A stretch of 64,000 nt of DNA, from NCBI GenBank assembly GCA_014218235.1, contig CM024766.1, positions 69,057,207 through 69,121,206 of the forward strand. Reading direction: 5' to 3'. Origin of the DNA: Colocasia esculenta. Lineage: Eukaryota > Streptophyta > Magnoliopsida > Alismatales > Araceae. Of the stretch, positions 10,309-20,942 are shown in pieces (the first letter of the stretch is position 1; each line of letters starts with the position of its first letter). A program made the translations under genes and the position numbers. The notes beneath the pieces were generated by a model. That model worked only from the letters and a program-made list of their open reading frames with translations. It ran no database searches and was not told the DNA's origin.

Positions 10309-13300
10309 GTTGCGGTTTCACTCTTGCTGCGGTTGGGTTCGTCCTTGACTTGTGCATCCATGTGGGTGTGTCGCGAAGGCTGAGAGAGCCTACGTGTGGT
10401 GTGGCCTTCACCGGTGCAAGGTTGTGGCCTGCGGAATCGGTAGAAGGTGTCCTAGCCTTGTTGGCTGCCCCCTTCTCATTGGGCTGTGTCCTTGTTGGAT
10501 GTCCCCTTCTTATTAGGGTGTGTCCTTGTTGGATGTCCCCTTGTTGTTGGGGTGTGTGTTTGGCCTTGCGTGCCTGTGCGCCATTGGGCGTTGTGCTCAG
10601 CTCAGTCGGCGTCTTTGCTCGAGCTAAGCAGATGCCTGTGTGATGTGTTGCACCGCTGGTTGAGTGCTGCGACACCTAGTTGTGGTTGTTTTTGGCCTTG
10701 CGCTGACTGGTTGTGAACTCTGGTGAGGTGCTCCTAGAGTTCTTCTTTGCTGGTTCTGGTGGAAGTGAGGCTTCCCCAGAACTGTGTTGTGCTCGTTTCT
10801 GGTTGTCGCGGCGTTGCCCTCTGGGTTGAGGTGCACCGCTTGGCTGTTGTGTTCTGGTGGTGTTTCTAGAACTGTTTGTTGTTGTCCTAGTGAGAGTTCC
10901 TCTCCCTCTGGGATTGCTTCTATGCTTGTTAAAGTCTTCCGCTATGTTGCCTCTTTGTTTGAGGTCTCTGTTTTCTGGTTGGTCGCCGTTGCGTTGCCCT
11001 CGAGGTTGAGGTGCATCGCTTGGTTGCCCCGTGTTCTGGTGCGGTTTTCCAGAACTACTGGTTGTTGTCTTGGTGAGGTTCGCTCTCAGGACTGTTCCAG
11101 GCTCGTTTCCCGCCTGGTGTTGTGCTACCTCAGGGTCTGAGGTGTGTTGTTGGTTGGTTGGTGCGTTTTGGCGGGTTTTCCCAGAACAGTGCCTTGGTGG
11201 TTCTGGTGGAGGTTCTCTCAGAACCAGTCTGCGTTGCTTTCACTGGCTTCTGTGTTTTCTCTGTTGGTTGTGTGTGGCCGTTTGGTTGGGCCGCGTTCTG
11301 GTGAGGTTCTCCCAGGACAACTCTTGGTGCTTTGGGTGGAGGTTCTTCCCAAAGCTGCCTTGTGTGTTTTTCTGGTTGCTGCTCTCTTGGTGGAGATGAG
11401 CTGTCGTTGTCGCCGGTCGGACTGTCCTTGTTGTAGTCTTTCTGGGCGTTGTCAGTCAAGGTGTGGTGCCTTTGACCGTGTGTCTGGTCATGGTGCTGGC
11501 TAGTTTGTCTTCCTGATCATTTTTCGGGTATCCCGGCTGCGCTGGTGGGACTTCGTGTGTCCCCAAGATCGAGAGGTTGGCTTAGTTTCTCGCGCCCTGT
11601 GGGCTCTGCCAGATGGTGGCCTGGTGAGTGCCATGGGTGTCTGGCTGGCTGTGTCTCTTGTGGGAGTGCTAGCCTCGCGTCGTAGTTTCCTCTTTCGGGT
11701 GAGGGAGAGGCCGGTTGTGTGCCTTCTTCCTCTGCTTTCCATGGGTTGCTTGGGGTGGTGGTGCGTTCACATGGCATTTGGTGCCATGTCACGCATCGTG
11801 GCGACCTTTGAGGTGAAGGTCCCTCCCCTAGTGCTGTCTTGAGATTGAGCTGGTCGCTTCCCTTGTGCGCATTGTTTTCCTTGTGGTACAATAGGTAGTG
11901 ATGTACCTATTGTGCCGTTCCGTGCTGTGCTGGTTTCTTGTCGCCTGACTGGACGATGTAGGGCAGCGTGCCCTGTGTTCAATGTGAGGCGGCACCGGGT
12001 GTTGTTCTGTTTGGCTTGCTTGTGCAAGCATCGTTTCGGTGTGTATTTTGCTTGTGCCTCGGCTATGCTCGGGAGGCACTTGTCACTGTCTGGTGTGTGG
12101 CCCTCCTCACCTATGGTGGTAGGAGCGGCGCCCTGTGCTTGCGCGCTTCTAAGAGCCAATAGGGTTGTTGCACTCTTGAAGCTATTAGTTTTTCGCATGT
12201 TTCTCTTATGGGTCTCTGGTGGAGAGTCCCTTCCGGTTGGCCATAAGTCGTTTCAGGCCATTGGTGCAGTCGTGTACTGCACCTTGAGCGTGTTTCTTTT
12301 TCGATGTTTTGTGTCCTTTGCCTTGAGGGTTCGTGGCCGGTGTGGCCTGTTCTACCCTTTTTGGCTTGCGTTTTCATGTGGGCGGCTTTTGGCAGGTCTC
12401 TTGTGGAGAGTCCTTCCTGTTAGACGTGTTGTTTCGGCCATTGGTGCAACCGTGTTGCATCCTTCCAAGTTTTGGTGCTTGTGGTGGCACCCTTTGCTCG
12501 TGCTCGAGTGGTTTGTTTTCGTGCCATCTAGAACCCTAGTGCATTGTGTTGTACCTTGGGTGGCTCCTGGTGCTGGTGTTAGCACCGTGTGTGTGTACCG
12601 TGTGCCTTGATCGTAAGCTTCGTGTGTTGTTCCACGAGTTGCTCGGTGTTCGAGACGTTGAGCTTTCCGCCTCTGGGACACTTTGTGCTGGCCGTGCCTT
12701 GTGCCTGTACTGTTACCGCTGTGGGGTGGCTGCTTCACCTTGTCTAGGTAGCCCTATAGGTGGTACGCCAGGCTTTGGTCGTGGCCAGTGTCCGGGTTTC
12801 CCCTCTCGCCTTGGGAAGCGAGTGTGTTCGGTTGGCGTACCCTGTTTTGGTTTGGATTTCCTTATGGTCGACGTGCTGCCCTCGACCTCTGTAGTTGTTT
12901 TGTTTTCCGTACAGTTGCCGACGTCTTGAGTTGCTTGGCCTTGCCAACATCAGACGTCTTCCTTGGTTTTGCCTCTATGCCTGTGCCTGTGGAGCGGGTG
13001 TTTTAGCTTTCTGTGGCTCCATAGTCGTTGTGTGTCCTGGTCGGACCACGAGGATGATCTGGGTGAGATCTAGTGGTGCCGTCGAACACAGTCTTGCTCG
13101 CTGTGGGTTCTCCATGTGCGTGTTTTTCGATTGCTTTTGGGTCACCATTAAGAAGCTCTCGTTTGGCCTTGCCGTAGGTGCTAGCTATTGCTAGTTGTGC
13201 GGAGCCATTTGGCGGAGTCTTATGGATGACCTCTTGGCGTTTTCCTCGGTTGCCGTCAGTTGCTGGGACCTCTATCTAGTCGCTGGTGACAGAGGGAGTT

Positions 13301-13615
13301 ACTGACTGGTTGTTCTCAACAGTGTGGTCTATTGAGGGTTCAGTCGTGTGGTTTTTGACTAGTGGTTTCAGTGTTTTTGTTCAGCTTGGTGCGCGCCACG
13401 CCTGTGTGGTCCACATCTGCTTGTGTGCTCTGCGCTGTTGTTGTGCGCCCTATGAGCTGTCGGATGTCTGGTTTGGCACTCCCTTTGTGGCGAGGTCGTG
13501 GTGGTGACCACCGGGAAGTCGTAGTATGACTGAGTGGTCCCTTGGCACCTGTTGTTTTCTCTAACTTGGTTTCGCCCTTGATTTTGAGGACGAAATTATT
13601 TTTTGTTGGATGTAT
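10309..13615 (+). other. A-depleted non-coding internal region of gypsy element Gyp1
   Basis: 3.3 kb with very few A on the plus strand (for example 6 A against 20 T in 11281-11340). Many apparently open frames follow from this composition; none shows a known domain. It contains diverged direct repeats: GCGTTGCCCTC recurs at 10811 and 10991 (180 bp) and GGCCATTGGTGCA at 12256 and 12436 (180 bp), plus repeated GTTCTGG/CCAGAAC inverted motifs between 10750 and 11350. The last 40 bp contain GAGGACGAAAT, the usual end-of-internal motif before a Tekay-type 3' LTR. Pol is absent here, so this is a long 3' untranslated region, a replaced internal region or a captured sequence. Confidence 0.55.
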
Positions 13616-13669
13616 TGTAACATCTCGGGTTTCCAGCTTTCCGTTTGTGTGTGTGGGATGACTGGCCAT

Positions 13670-13760
13670 GTCGCGACGGAGGTGTCCATCACGATAGTCA
13701 TCCCTATTACGACCACTAGGTGTGTCGTGTTCCTGTCGCACCCGGTCAACGGATCACGAC
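13670..13760 (+). repeat. GTCGCGAC-like word array at 18-bp steps, start of Gyp1 LTR
   Basis: GTCGCGAC and variants (ATCACGAT, ATTACGAC, GTCGTGTT) start at 13670, 13688, 13706 and 13724, an exact 18-bp step; GTCGCACC and ATCACGAC at 13735 and 13753 are again 18 bp apart. It is a second instance of the array at 14367. Confidence 0.65.
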
Positions 13761-14366
13761 AGGGTTCTGCTTTTGGTTTTCTAAAAGGTGTCTGCCGCAT
13801 GTCAGGGTGGCAGGCGGGTCAGAGCGATCTGTCAGGTTGTCGCAGCGCCCAGAGTGGGCGTGTTCTGGTCATGGTCTGGGTGGCCGTTGCGATACGGTTG
13901 GTGTCGCGATGCCCCGCCCCGTCGCATTCTAGGAGCCGGAGGCTAAAAGCCTTGGCTGGTTCCCCCTTTCCCTTCTTTTCCTTTCTTCCCTTCCCTTCTC
14001 CTCTCTGAGGAGGAAAGCTTCCCTCTCCGGCGATCCGGCGGTTCGGGCTTGGCGGAGCGGCGATGGTTCGTGCGAAGCGGTGGCGCGTCGCCATGGGAGC
14101 GAGGAGGAGGTGGCAAGCTCTTCGTGAAGGCCCCTTTGGGGTTTGGTTCTTTGTTCTCCTGTAGGGATGCTTGTGCCCTTTCTTGTTAGTGTGGACTGGA
14201 GGTCCTAATGGGTGTTTGCATGCTTTTATTGCTTCCACCATGCTCCCCTCCCCATGGTGTTCTAGTTGTAGCGTTTGTGGGCGATCAGGGGATGTGGATC
14301 CCGCATCGCGACATCAGAGAAGGCGTCGCCCCAGTCGGATGTGACCTTCTTGCGGCTTGGATGGCC

Positions 14367-14526
14367 GTCGTGATAAGGATCGTGTCGCGACCCAGTTGCC
14401 CGTCGCGACAAGGTTGTTTCGTGACGCGCCGCCTTGCCGTGACAAGGTTGTCGCGGCCTATTTTTCTGTCGCAACAAGAGGTTGTCGCGGCACACTTTCC
14501 CGACGTGACCTGGGTCCTGTCGCGGT
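14367..14526 (+). repeat. GTCGCGAC-like doublet array in the Gyp1 LTR
   Basis: Words matching GTCGCGAC (with CGTGAC, CGCAAC and CGCGGC variants) start at 14367, 14384, 14402, 14418, 14436, 14450, 14468, 14484, 14502 and 14519. They form pairs 18 bp apart (14384/14402, 14418/14436, 14450/14468, 14484/14502), with pair starts every 32-34 bp. Confidence 0.7.
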
Positions 14527-16595
14527 GGCCCATTGCAACGGCTTAGGAGGGCGCGACAAGACCTGGTCTGCCTCGGGTGTTTCCGTGGCCACAGTTGGCG
14601 TGTCGGCGTGTGCCCCAGGGCAGGATGTGCCCTTAGGACCTTCTGGTGGGAATGCGGTAGGTTGCCTCCCTGCGTTCACTGATCAAAGGTGACACCTTAG
14701 TGGCCGTGTCCTAGCGGCTGTGCTAGGAGTCTCGCGTCTATCTAACAATCGATTGTCTGTCTGTCAATCGATTATTAGAAGAGCGGTGGTTTCTATTCTA
14801 TCTATGGTGTTCCAATTTCTCAGGCCATGCCGTGTGTGCCGGCATTGGCCGACGACCCTTCTGGAGGTTGTTCCTGGAAGGGGTGCCGTGCGTGCCTGTG
14901 CCAGCTGGGCTTGTCTTAGTTACAAGCCAGCTATGTAGTTTCTATGGTGGTTGCCACGCCAGTTCTCTTTCGTCCGGTGCTCGGCACTTGAGGGCTTGTC
15001 CGCGAGATAGGTTGTTACTGTTTCCTGGGAACCCTAGCCCCGCGCACCTGTGTCAGAGGGTGTTGCTCCGGGCGGCGGGCGTGCTCAAGTCTCGGACTTG
15101 GAGAAGAAAGGGAAAATGGTGGGGCAGCGGCGTGAGTCATTTGTAGAGCTCTCTTAGCTGGTCTAGGTCTCCGAGGTGGTTGAGGTGCTCTTCCAGTGTG
15201 GACCAGCTAGTCCTTCTCACTACCTCGCTCTATGTTGTCTCCAGAGCCGCGTAGGGAGGTCAGGCGTGGGGCCGCAGCTCGGCCGGGCTGCAGTGGTTGT
15301 GTTGTTCTTTGTTGTGACTCGCTATCCTCACTCTACCGGGGAGGTTGTAGGCCGGAGTTGACGACTGGCAAGCTGGAGGAGTGGACTGTGAGTCATCCTC
15401 TTAGCTGCCTATGGCGGTGGCTTGTGTGTTCTTGTGTGACGGTGTTTCTCACGCTATTTTCGAGAATGTGTTTCTCGTTGCCCTAGCCTGCACGGTGGTT
15501 GTAGCCTAGCCATGTCTAGTTCCGTGGGCTTGGTTAGTTTGACCTTGTGGGCCGTGTTTAGTGGTTTCCGTTCTGCGAGTTCTCTCGGGGTACCTTGGGT
15601 AGGCACCCGACTGTGGCTTCAGTAATCCGTTCCTTGGTGCCGTCTGTGATGGCACCAGGGTATAGTTCCCTGACCTCGTGGCATGTCCAGGGTCCAGGGT
15701 GGTTCTGCTTGTGGGCCCTCAACCTGGTGGAGGTCTGAGGTGGTCGTGCCTGTGGTGAGACAGTGTTTCTCACGTGGTTGCTCAGTGTCTCTCGTGGTGA
15801 CACCTGGTTGTTCCTTCCTGACCTCGTGGAGGTCTGGGATGTTGGGTGCTCATGTCATGAGACTCTGGTCTCATGTGGTCGCTCTGGTGTCCCATGAGCT
15901 TCTTTATCTTGGTGGGTGTGTGCCGAGGGTTTGCTTCCGCATTGTGTTGCTCTGGCCCGACCCTGGTTGCGGGTCGTGGCGTTGCTCTAGTTGCTTTCAC
16001 ATGTGCTTTGACTCCGCTAGTTCTGTGGGAGTCGTCTTTGGCTTGACCCGGGTTGTGGTTGAGGCGTTTCTCTATTTCCGCTGCTTTGTAGTACTCTGCA
16101 GTAGGTGTTTCTCACTTTACTACTTTGTAGAGTAGTTTTCCTTTCGTTTTGTTGGAGTTCCTGCTGCTCTGGCTGGTAAGGGACTGGTAATCCCTATTGA
16201 GCCTTGTTTGCGAGGCTCACCCCCCCTACTCTCTTCAGGTAGGGACTCACTGTCGCAGGAGTTCATTGTCGGATGTTCGTGGTGGTGGTTTGTTGCGCCG
16301 TGCGTTGCCAGTAGTGTGAGTTGTGAGCGTGAGCGCTTGTAGTGGGAGTGGCCTTTTTGCAAGTCCTCAGGGTATGCCCCTTAAGGACTGCACCTTCTTT
16401 CTGTACCTGTACTTTTATTTGGGACATATTATACTTAATTTCTTCATTAATGTATAGTCTTTCTTGTTATAGTTATTTGAATTCATTGCTTATCTCACTG
16501 GACTAAATTCTAACCCTTCCGGGTCTTTGGATCCATGGGTGGCGGCACGACCTTCGAGGGTCCCTGGCGGGGGTCCGGGAGGTCGGGTCGTTACA

Positions 16596-17395
16596 CAAGT
16601 ACATCTCAAATCTGCTTTCAAAGTATGGTTTTGACAAGTGTAAGCCATTAGGAACACATATGAGCTCAGGAATAAAGTTAGATAGTGATCCAATTGGCAA
16701 GAAAATAGATCAAAAGATCTATAGAGGTATGATTGGGTCATTACTTTATCTCACTATTAATAGACCATATATAATGTTCAGTGTATGTTTGTGTGCCAGG
16801 TTTTAGGCTAATCCAAAAGAGTCTCATATAAATGCTGTTAAGAGAATTTTTAGATATCTTATTAATACAAGTAAGTTGGGTTTATGGTATCCCAGATACT
16901 CTGAATTTAATCTGCTTCGATATAGTGATGCTGACTATGCTGGATGCTGACTATGCTAGATGCAAAATAGATAGAAAGAGCACCAGTGGAACTTGCTAGT
17001 TTCTTGCAGGTTGCTTAATCTCTTAGTCTTGCAGAAAGTAAAATTCTGTGGCACTCTCTACAATAGAAACATAATACATTGTAGTTGGAAGTTGTTGTAC
17101 TCAACTGTTGTGGATCAAACACCAGTTGGAAGACTATGGTCTCAAACTAAATGCAATTCCAATGATGTGTGATAACACAAGCACAATCAATCTGACCAAG
17201 AATCTAATCCAACATTCAAGGACCAAACACATTGAGGTCAGATATCATCTCATTAGCGACCATGTAAGTAATGGTGATATATTTCTCAAATTTGTTGCTA
17301 CAGACCATCAATTAGCTAATATCCTTACTAAACCTTTTCCTGAAAAAATGTTTACTTTAATTAGAAGAGAAATAGGGATGTGCAATCTTGAATAA
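16596..17395 (+). pseudogene. pol: 3' fragment of Cop3 pol (end of RT and RNase H)
   Basis: Copia pol resumes at the Gyp1 LTR edge: KYISNLLSKYGFDKCKP, then IYRGMIGSLLYLT, CLCARF, AVKRIFRYL and SDADYAG. Stops and a small local duplication near 16930-16950 break the middle. The last 288 bp (17108-17395) are open: MWIKHQLEDYGLKLN, HSRTKHIEVRYH, ANILTKPFPEK, ending MCNLE. This is the RNase H C-terminus of a Sirevirus-like element in plus orientation. Upstream pol and gag were separated from it by the Gyp1 insertion and are not in the window. Confidence 0.88.
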
Positions 17396-17554
17396 TTTAA
17401 TGCTTACTGTTGTGACTACATTCCTTTTATTGCTATATTCTTTAAATTACAATGCTACTAACATCCTTGCAAGAATTTGTCTTTTTGTAAGATAAATGCA
17501 AGGAACTCTTGAAGACCTCCCAACACAACAACAAGTAGAAATTAAAAAGAATGT

Positions 17555-17665
17555 GTCGATAGATTCAAATCTGGTTGTTGACAGACAAAGCACAGGTCGA
17601 CACACAAAGGGTACATGTTGGCACAAAGGGTTCAAATGTCGACAGATGTTGACAAATTGGTCGAC
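17555..17665 (+). repeat. Degenerate GTCGAC doublets in Cop3
   Basis: GTCGAT/GTTGAC at 17555/17577, GTCGAC/GTTGGC at 17596/17617, and GTCGAC/GTCGAC at 17638/17660 (an extra GTTGAC at 17648). Pair spacing is 22, 21 and 22 bp, as in Cop1 and Cop2, though half the words have decayed by C-to-T-like change. Confidence 0.65.
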
Positions 17666-17685
17666 AAACAAGAGGAGCATCAACT

Positions 17686-17991
17686 AAGGGGGAGCCTTAC
17701 ATCAAGGGGGAGCCTTACATCAAGGGAGAGCCTCACATTTAGGGGGAGCAAGTAAAAAGGGAGTACCAATTCATGACAAGTATTATTGAACCTCTCTCCT
17801 TCAAACTCTTCAAAGGCAAGAAATGGTAAGAGATCTCCACACAAACAGTGAGGAGAATGCAAATGGTAAGATCTTTCCTTTTTAGTTATTGACAAAAAGG
17901 GGGAAAGTATTTTATTTTCTGTTTAATGCTTGACTTTATGTTTATGTCAGAAAATTCTCATGAGTTTTATCATCACCAAAAAAGGGGAGAT
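17686..17991 (+). other. Multiple polypurine tracts of Cop3
   Basis: Purine tracts of AAGGGGGAG type start at 17686, 17704, 17722 and 17741, inside an 18-bp tandem repeat. A final tract, AAAAAAGGGGAGAT (17978-17991), abuts the 3' LTR and is the likely plus-strand primer. Multiple polypurine tracts are described for Sireviruses. Confidence 0.75.
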
Positions 17992-18203
17992 TGTTGAACG
18001 ACTCTTATATTTATCATTTTATTTTATTTTGGTGATAACAAAACTCATGCTTAATTTAAATATTATTGATATATTTAATATCATTTTCTAACATAATTAA
18101 TGTATTTTGCATCGCCTATAACTTCATCATGCATATTTTTATCGAAAGCAGTGAAAGCTAACTTCAACATATACGAAGCCGACTTCGTCATATCCAAAGT
18201 TTT

Positions 18204-18520
18204 CACTTCGTCATGCATACTTTTGTCGTGATCAGTCGAAGTTAACTTTGTCATATCTGAAGTCTAAACTCATCATATACGAAGCTAACTTTGTCATATC
18301 CAAAGCTTTCACTTCGTCATGCATGATTTTGTCGTGATCAGTCGAAGCTAACTTCGTCATATCCGAAGTCTAACTTCATCATATATGAAGCTAACTTCGT
18401 CATATCCAAAGCTTTCACTTCATCATGCATGCTTTTGTCATGATCAGTCGAAGCTAACTTCATCACATCCAAAGTCTAACTTCGTAACTTTGCCATATCC
18501 AAAGTCTTATATGAAGTTCA
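18204..18520 (+). repeat. 106-bp tandem repeat with CGAAG/CTTCG inverted words, Cop3 LTR
   Basis: CACTTCGTCATGCAT-like starts fall at 18204, 18310 and 18416, an exact 106-bp period, three copies with substitutions. Inside each unit, GTCGAAG...CTTCGTC and GAAGCTAACTTCGTC make repeated short inverted pairs. Confidence 0.75.
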
Positions 18521-18620
18521 CTTCGACCGACTGCGTTGTTTCATTTTGACTGACAACGTTAATTTCTATTCCATCCGAAGTCCACTTCGTCATATCTAAA
18601 GTTCGACTTCGACTAACAAC

Positions 18621-19010
18621 ATTGTCTCTTGACCATTTGAAGTGGCCAATCGAAGTGTATATCGATTTCTGACCATTTGAAGTGGCCAATCGAAGTGTAT
18701 ATCGATTTCTGACCATTTCAACATCGATTGCTATTATTTCATATCAATTGCTGACCATTTCTGTTAGTAGTCGAAGTGGTCAGTCAAATTGATATATCGA
18801 TTACCTTACACATCAATTGCTATAATGTTTAAAACATCAATTGCCTTAAGAACATCAATTGTTGTTATGCATATCGATTGTCTTTAAATTCCATATCGAT
18901 TGTCTTCATTCACATCGATTACTGTTATGCATATCGATTGTCTTTAAGTTCCATATCGATTGATGTTATTCTACATATCAATTGATGATGCTTTGCACAA
19001 CCATTGACGT
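18621..19010 (+). repeat. ATCGATTG/CAATCGA word cluster in the Cop3 LTR
   Basis: A segment of about 40 bp (TTGACCATTTGAAGTGGCC...) is duplicated in tandem at about 18628 and 18669, followed by roughly a dozen ATCGATTG or ATCAATTG words up to about 19000, spaced mostly 20-40 bp. No ORF. Confidence 0.6.
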
Positions 19011-19787
19011 AGTATTATTCCGATTGACTTTATAATCCTTTGTGAAATTGATTGATGAACAAATCATAATATTTTATAATTTTGAAACTTATTATCTTAT
19101 CTCAGTGTACTTTGACTTCGATTCTTGCAAAGGTTTCTCGAATCTAAGAACATTGTTTATTATACTTATGCAATCTAGTTTTTAGTCTATCTATTACAGA
19201 TCTTGTACTTTCTTGTTCTATACATCTTTGATTTAATATTTTTTATTAAGAACATATCTACAGTACTGAAGTTTAGAATGTTTCCAGCAGCTATCTATTT
19301 TGCAAGATATCTGCAAGTGTCCTTCAAACTGACAAGTTTTTAGTTTTTCAGAAAAGCTATTTGCAAGTGTACTGTGCACCAAGCAAGTGACCATACCTTC
19401 GTGACTGCTCACCTACCTCAATCTCTTTAAGGACAAACTTTTTTTTTTTCTGGAATAGATATATACCTCTTCAAAATGACTTGTTTGTTGCTTTCAATTA
19501 TTATTTTATTTCTTATAAGTCTAACCATGAGAAAGATAAAAGTCTTTGCTTAGGTATGATGTTTGTAGACATTTATTGAAGCTATCTACAAAACCATGTA
19601 GCTATCCAAATAGCCTAGAAGCCGTTGAGACTCAAGATCTGACGATGGACCTCTCAAGCTGTCTCCCAACTCATAACGTTCAAATTTTTGAAACGACTAT
19701 TTTCCAACAGGAAATAAATACTCTAAATGGTATATTAGGAGCTATAGTTTGAAGATCCAAAAATAGAAAATACAACACAAGTCTGTG

Positions 19788-19792
19788 AGAAG
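19788..19792 (+). other. Left target-site duplication of Cop2 (AGAAG)
   Basis: AGAAG immediately before TGAAGG... of the left LTR matches AGAAG at 33008-33012 immediately after the right LTR, so this is a complete, unrearranged insertion into the Cop3 LTR. Confidence 0.92.
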
Positions 19793-20069
19793 TGAAGGAT
19801 CGAAGTGAAGGTGTGGAAAATATCTAGAAGGGGGGGGGGATGAATAGATCTAAGCCACTTTTTGCGGAAGCTTATACAATTTAAAAACACTTTTGAATCA
19901 AGGCAATTTTATCAGTGAAAAACACAGATCTGATGAGATTTGAGTGAGTTGGTAAAATAGATGTGAAACAAGTTGATTAAGTGAATATTAACCGATCCTA
20001 TGCAAGCATCTAACGGATGAAATGATCAAACCACAATTAGACAAATGCACAAGGATTTTTAGGTGGTTC

Positions 20070-20433
20070 GGAAATCACCCAAGTGATTCCTACATCCACC
20101 CCTCACACCCCGTGAGGATTCACTAAAACAACTGGGAACACACCCACTGGAGCCTGACAACTCCAACACTTGAGAGCTTACAACTCACACAACTTCTAGA
20201 GCAAGACTACTCTAGAACAACTGAGCAAGACTGCTCAACACAACCTTGAGTTAGACAACTCAAACTGAGCACAACGGCTCACAACAACCTGAGCACAATG
20301 CTCACACAACTTGAGCACAATGCTCACATAAGACTTGCTAGACACCAACTCAAGACATAGACCTTCTAGCAACAGATCTAGTCGAAAATGAGAGCACTAA
20401 TGAGAGCTATGCAGAAGCACTTGCATAATCTCA
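20070..20433 (-). other. Chain of about a dozen perfect-arm hairpins in the transcribed part of the Cop2 LTR
   Basis: Arms, read on the plus strand: GGAAATCAC/GTGATTCC (20070-20090, one bulge), CCTCAC/GTGAGG (20101-20117), TGGG/CCCA (20133-20146), TGGAG/CTCCA (20148-20165), TGAG/CTCA (20171-20187), TTCTAGAG/CTCTAGAA (20194-20217), TGAGCA/TGCTCA (20222-20237), TTGAGTT/AACTCAA (20246-20263), TGAGC/GCTCA (20266-20281), TGAGCA/TGCTCA (20290-20304 and 20312-20326), TTGCTAGA/TCTAGCAA (20335-20372), TATGCA/TGCATA inside TGAGA/TCTCA (20401-20433). All but the bulged first have perfect arms. The other LTR has the same chain at about 31592-31953. Confidence 0.75.
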
Positions 20434-20813
20434 AAAGATATCTCAGAAGAACAGAAGTACAATGAATTGTATTAAATAACTTCGTTCTTCAAGTGTACTC
20501 CCTTGTAGAAGCTTGGATTGGGAAGAGGCTTGCAATCTTGAAGTCCAAAACGATGCTCTGCACTTTGGAATTGTTGGATCTTCCTTGAGTTCTTCTCCAA
20601 CGAAGGCTTCTACTGGATCTGCTTCCTTGGGATGCTTCAGAGGTTTCTTCAGGGATCACACTCCAATTCTCACACTTGAATTGGTGAGAATTGGTCTTCT
20701 GGAAGCACACGAGAGCAGAGGAGGGAGACGACCTCTTGTAGCCGCCAGGAAACTTTCAGGAGGCTCTAAGAGTTGGTTGGGTCTCATCTGATGTGATGGG
20801 GGGCGATTAGGGA

Positions 20814-20825
20814 CCTTTTATACCC
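20814..20825 (-). promoter_or_regulatory. TATA box of the Cop2 3' LTR
   Basis: Element strand GGGTATAAAAGG; the copy in the 5' LTR is at 32343-32354. It separates the upstream palindrome doublets from the downstream hairpin chain. Confidence 0.65.
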
Positions 20826-20942
20826 AAAAGATTCCAAAGATACCCTTTGGGTACAAGGGCACACGATTCTAGGTTGATACCCCATCGCCCTAGGCTGACA
20901 CGTGGCAAACATCCATCTTAGGATGGAATCTTTCCGTAGTGT

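Larger units (their letters stand above)
13616..16595 (+). repeat. 3' LTR of Gyp1 (Tekay/Del-like gypsy, 2980 bp)
   Basis: Starts TGTAACATCTCGGG after the GAGGACGAAAT motif at 13588 and ends GGTCGTTACA at 16595, giving a TGTAAC/GTTACA terminal inverted repeat. To the right, copia RT coding sequence resumes at once (KYISNLLSKYGF), so the right junction is sharp. The 5 bp either side (TGTAT, CAAGT) differ, which fits a 3' LTR with its partner further left rather than a solo LTR. It holds arrays of GTCGCGAC-like words (13670-13760 and 14367-14526). Confidence 0.75.
17992..19792 (+). repeat. 3' LTR of Cop3, left part
   Basis: Begins TGTTGAACGACTC right after the polypurine tract and is interrupted by Cop2 after 19792; it resumes at 33013. 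Total LTR about 2.43 kb. It holds 106-bp tandem repeats and an ATCGATTG-rich section. Confidence 0.82.

Noticed and set aside
10254..16362. Many long open frames on both strands, e.g. 11912-12610 (232 codons)
   Set aside because: Explained by the A-poor composition, which removes stop codons. Translations are low-complexity (Cys, Val, Leu, Trp rich) with no domain or consistent start.
13616..16595. Solo LTR
   Set aside because: The GAGGACGAAAT end-of-internal motif lies directly upstream and the flanking 5-mers do not match, so it is better read as the 3' LTR of a larger element.
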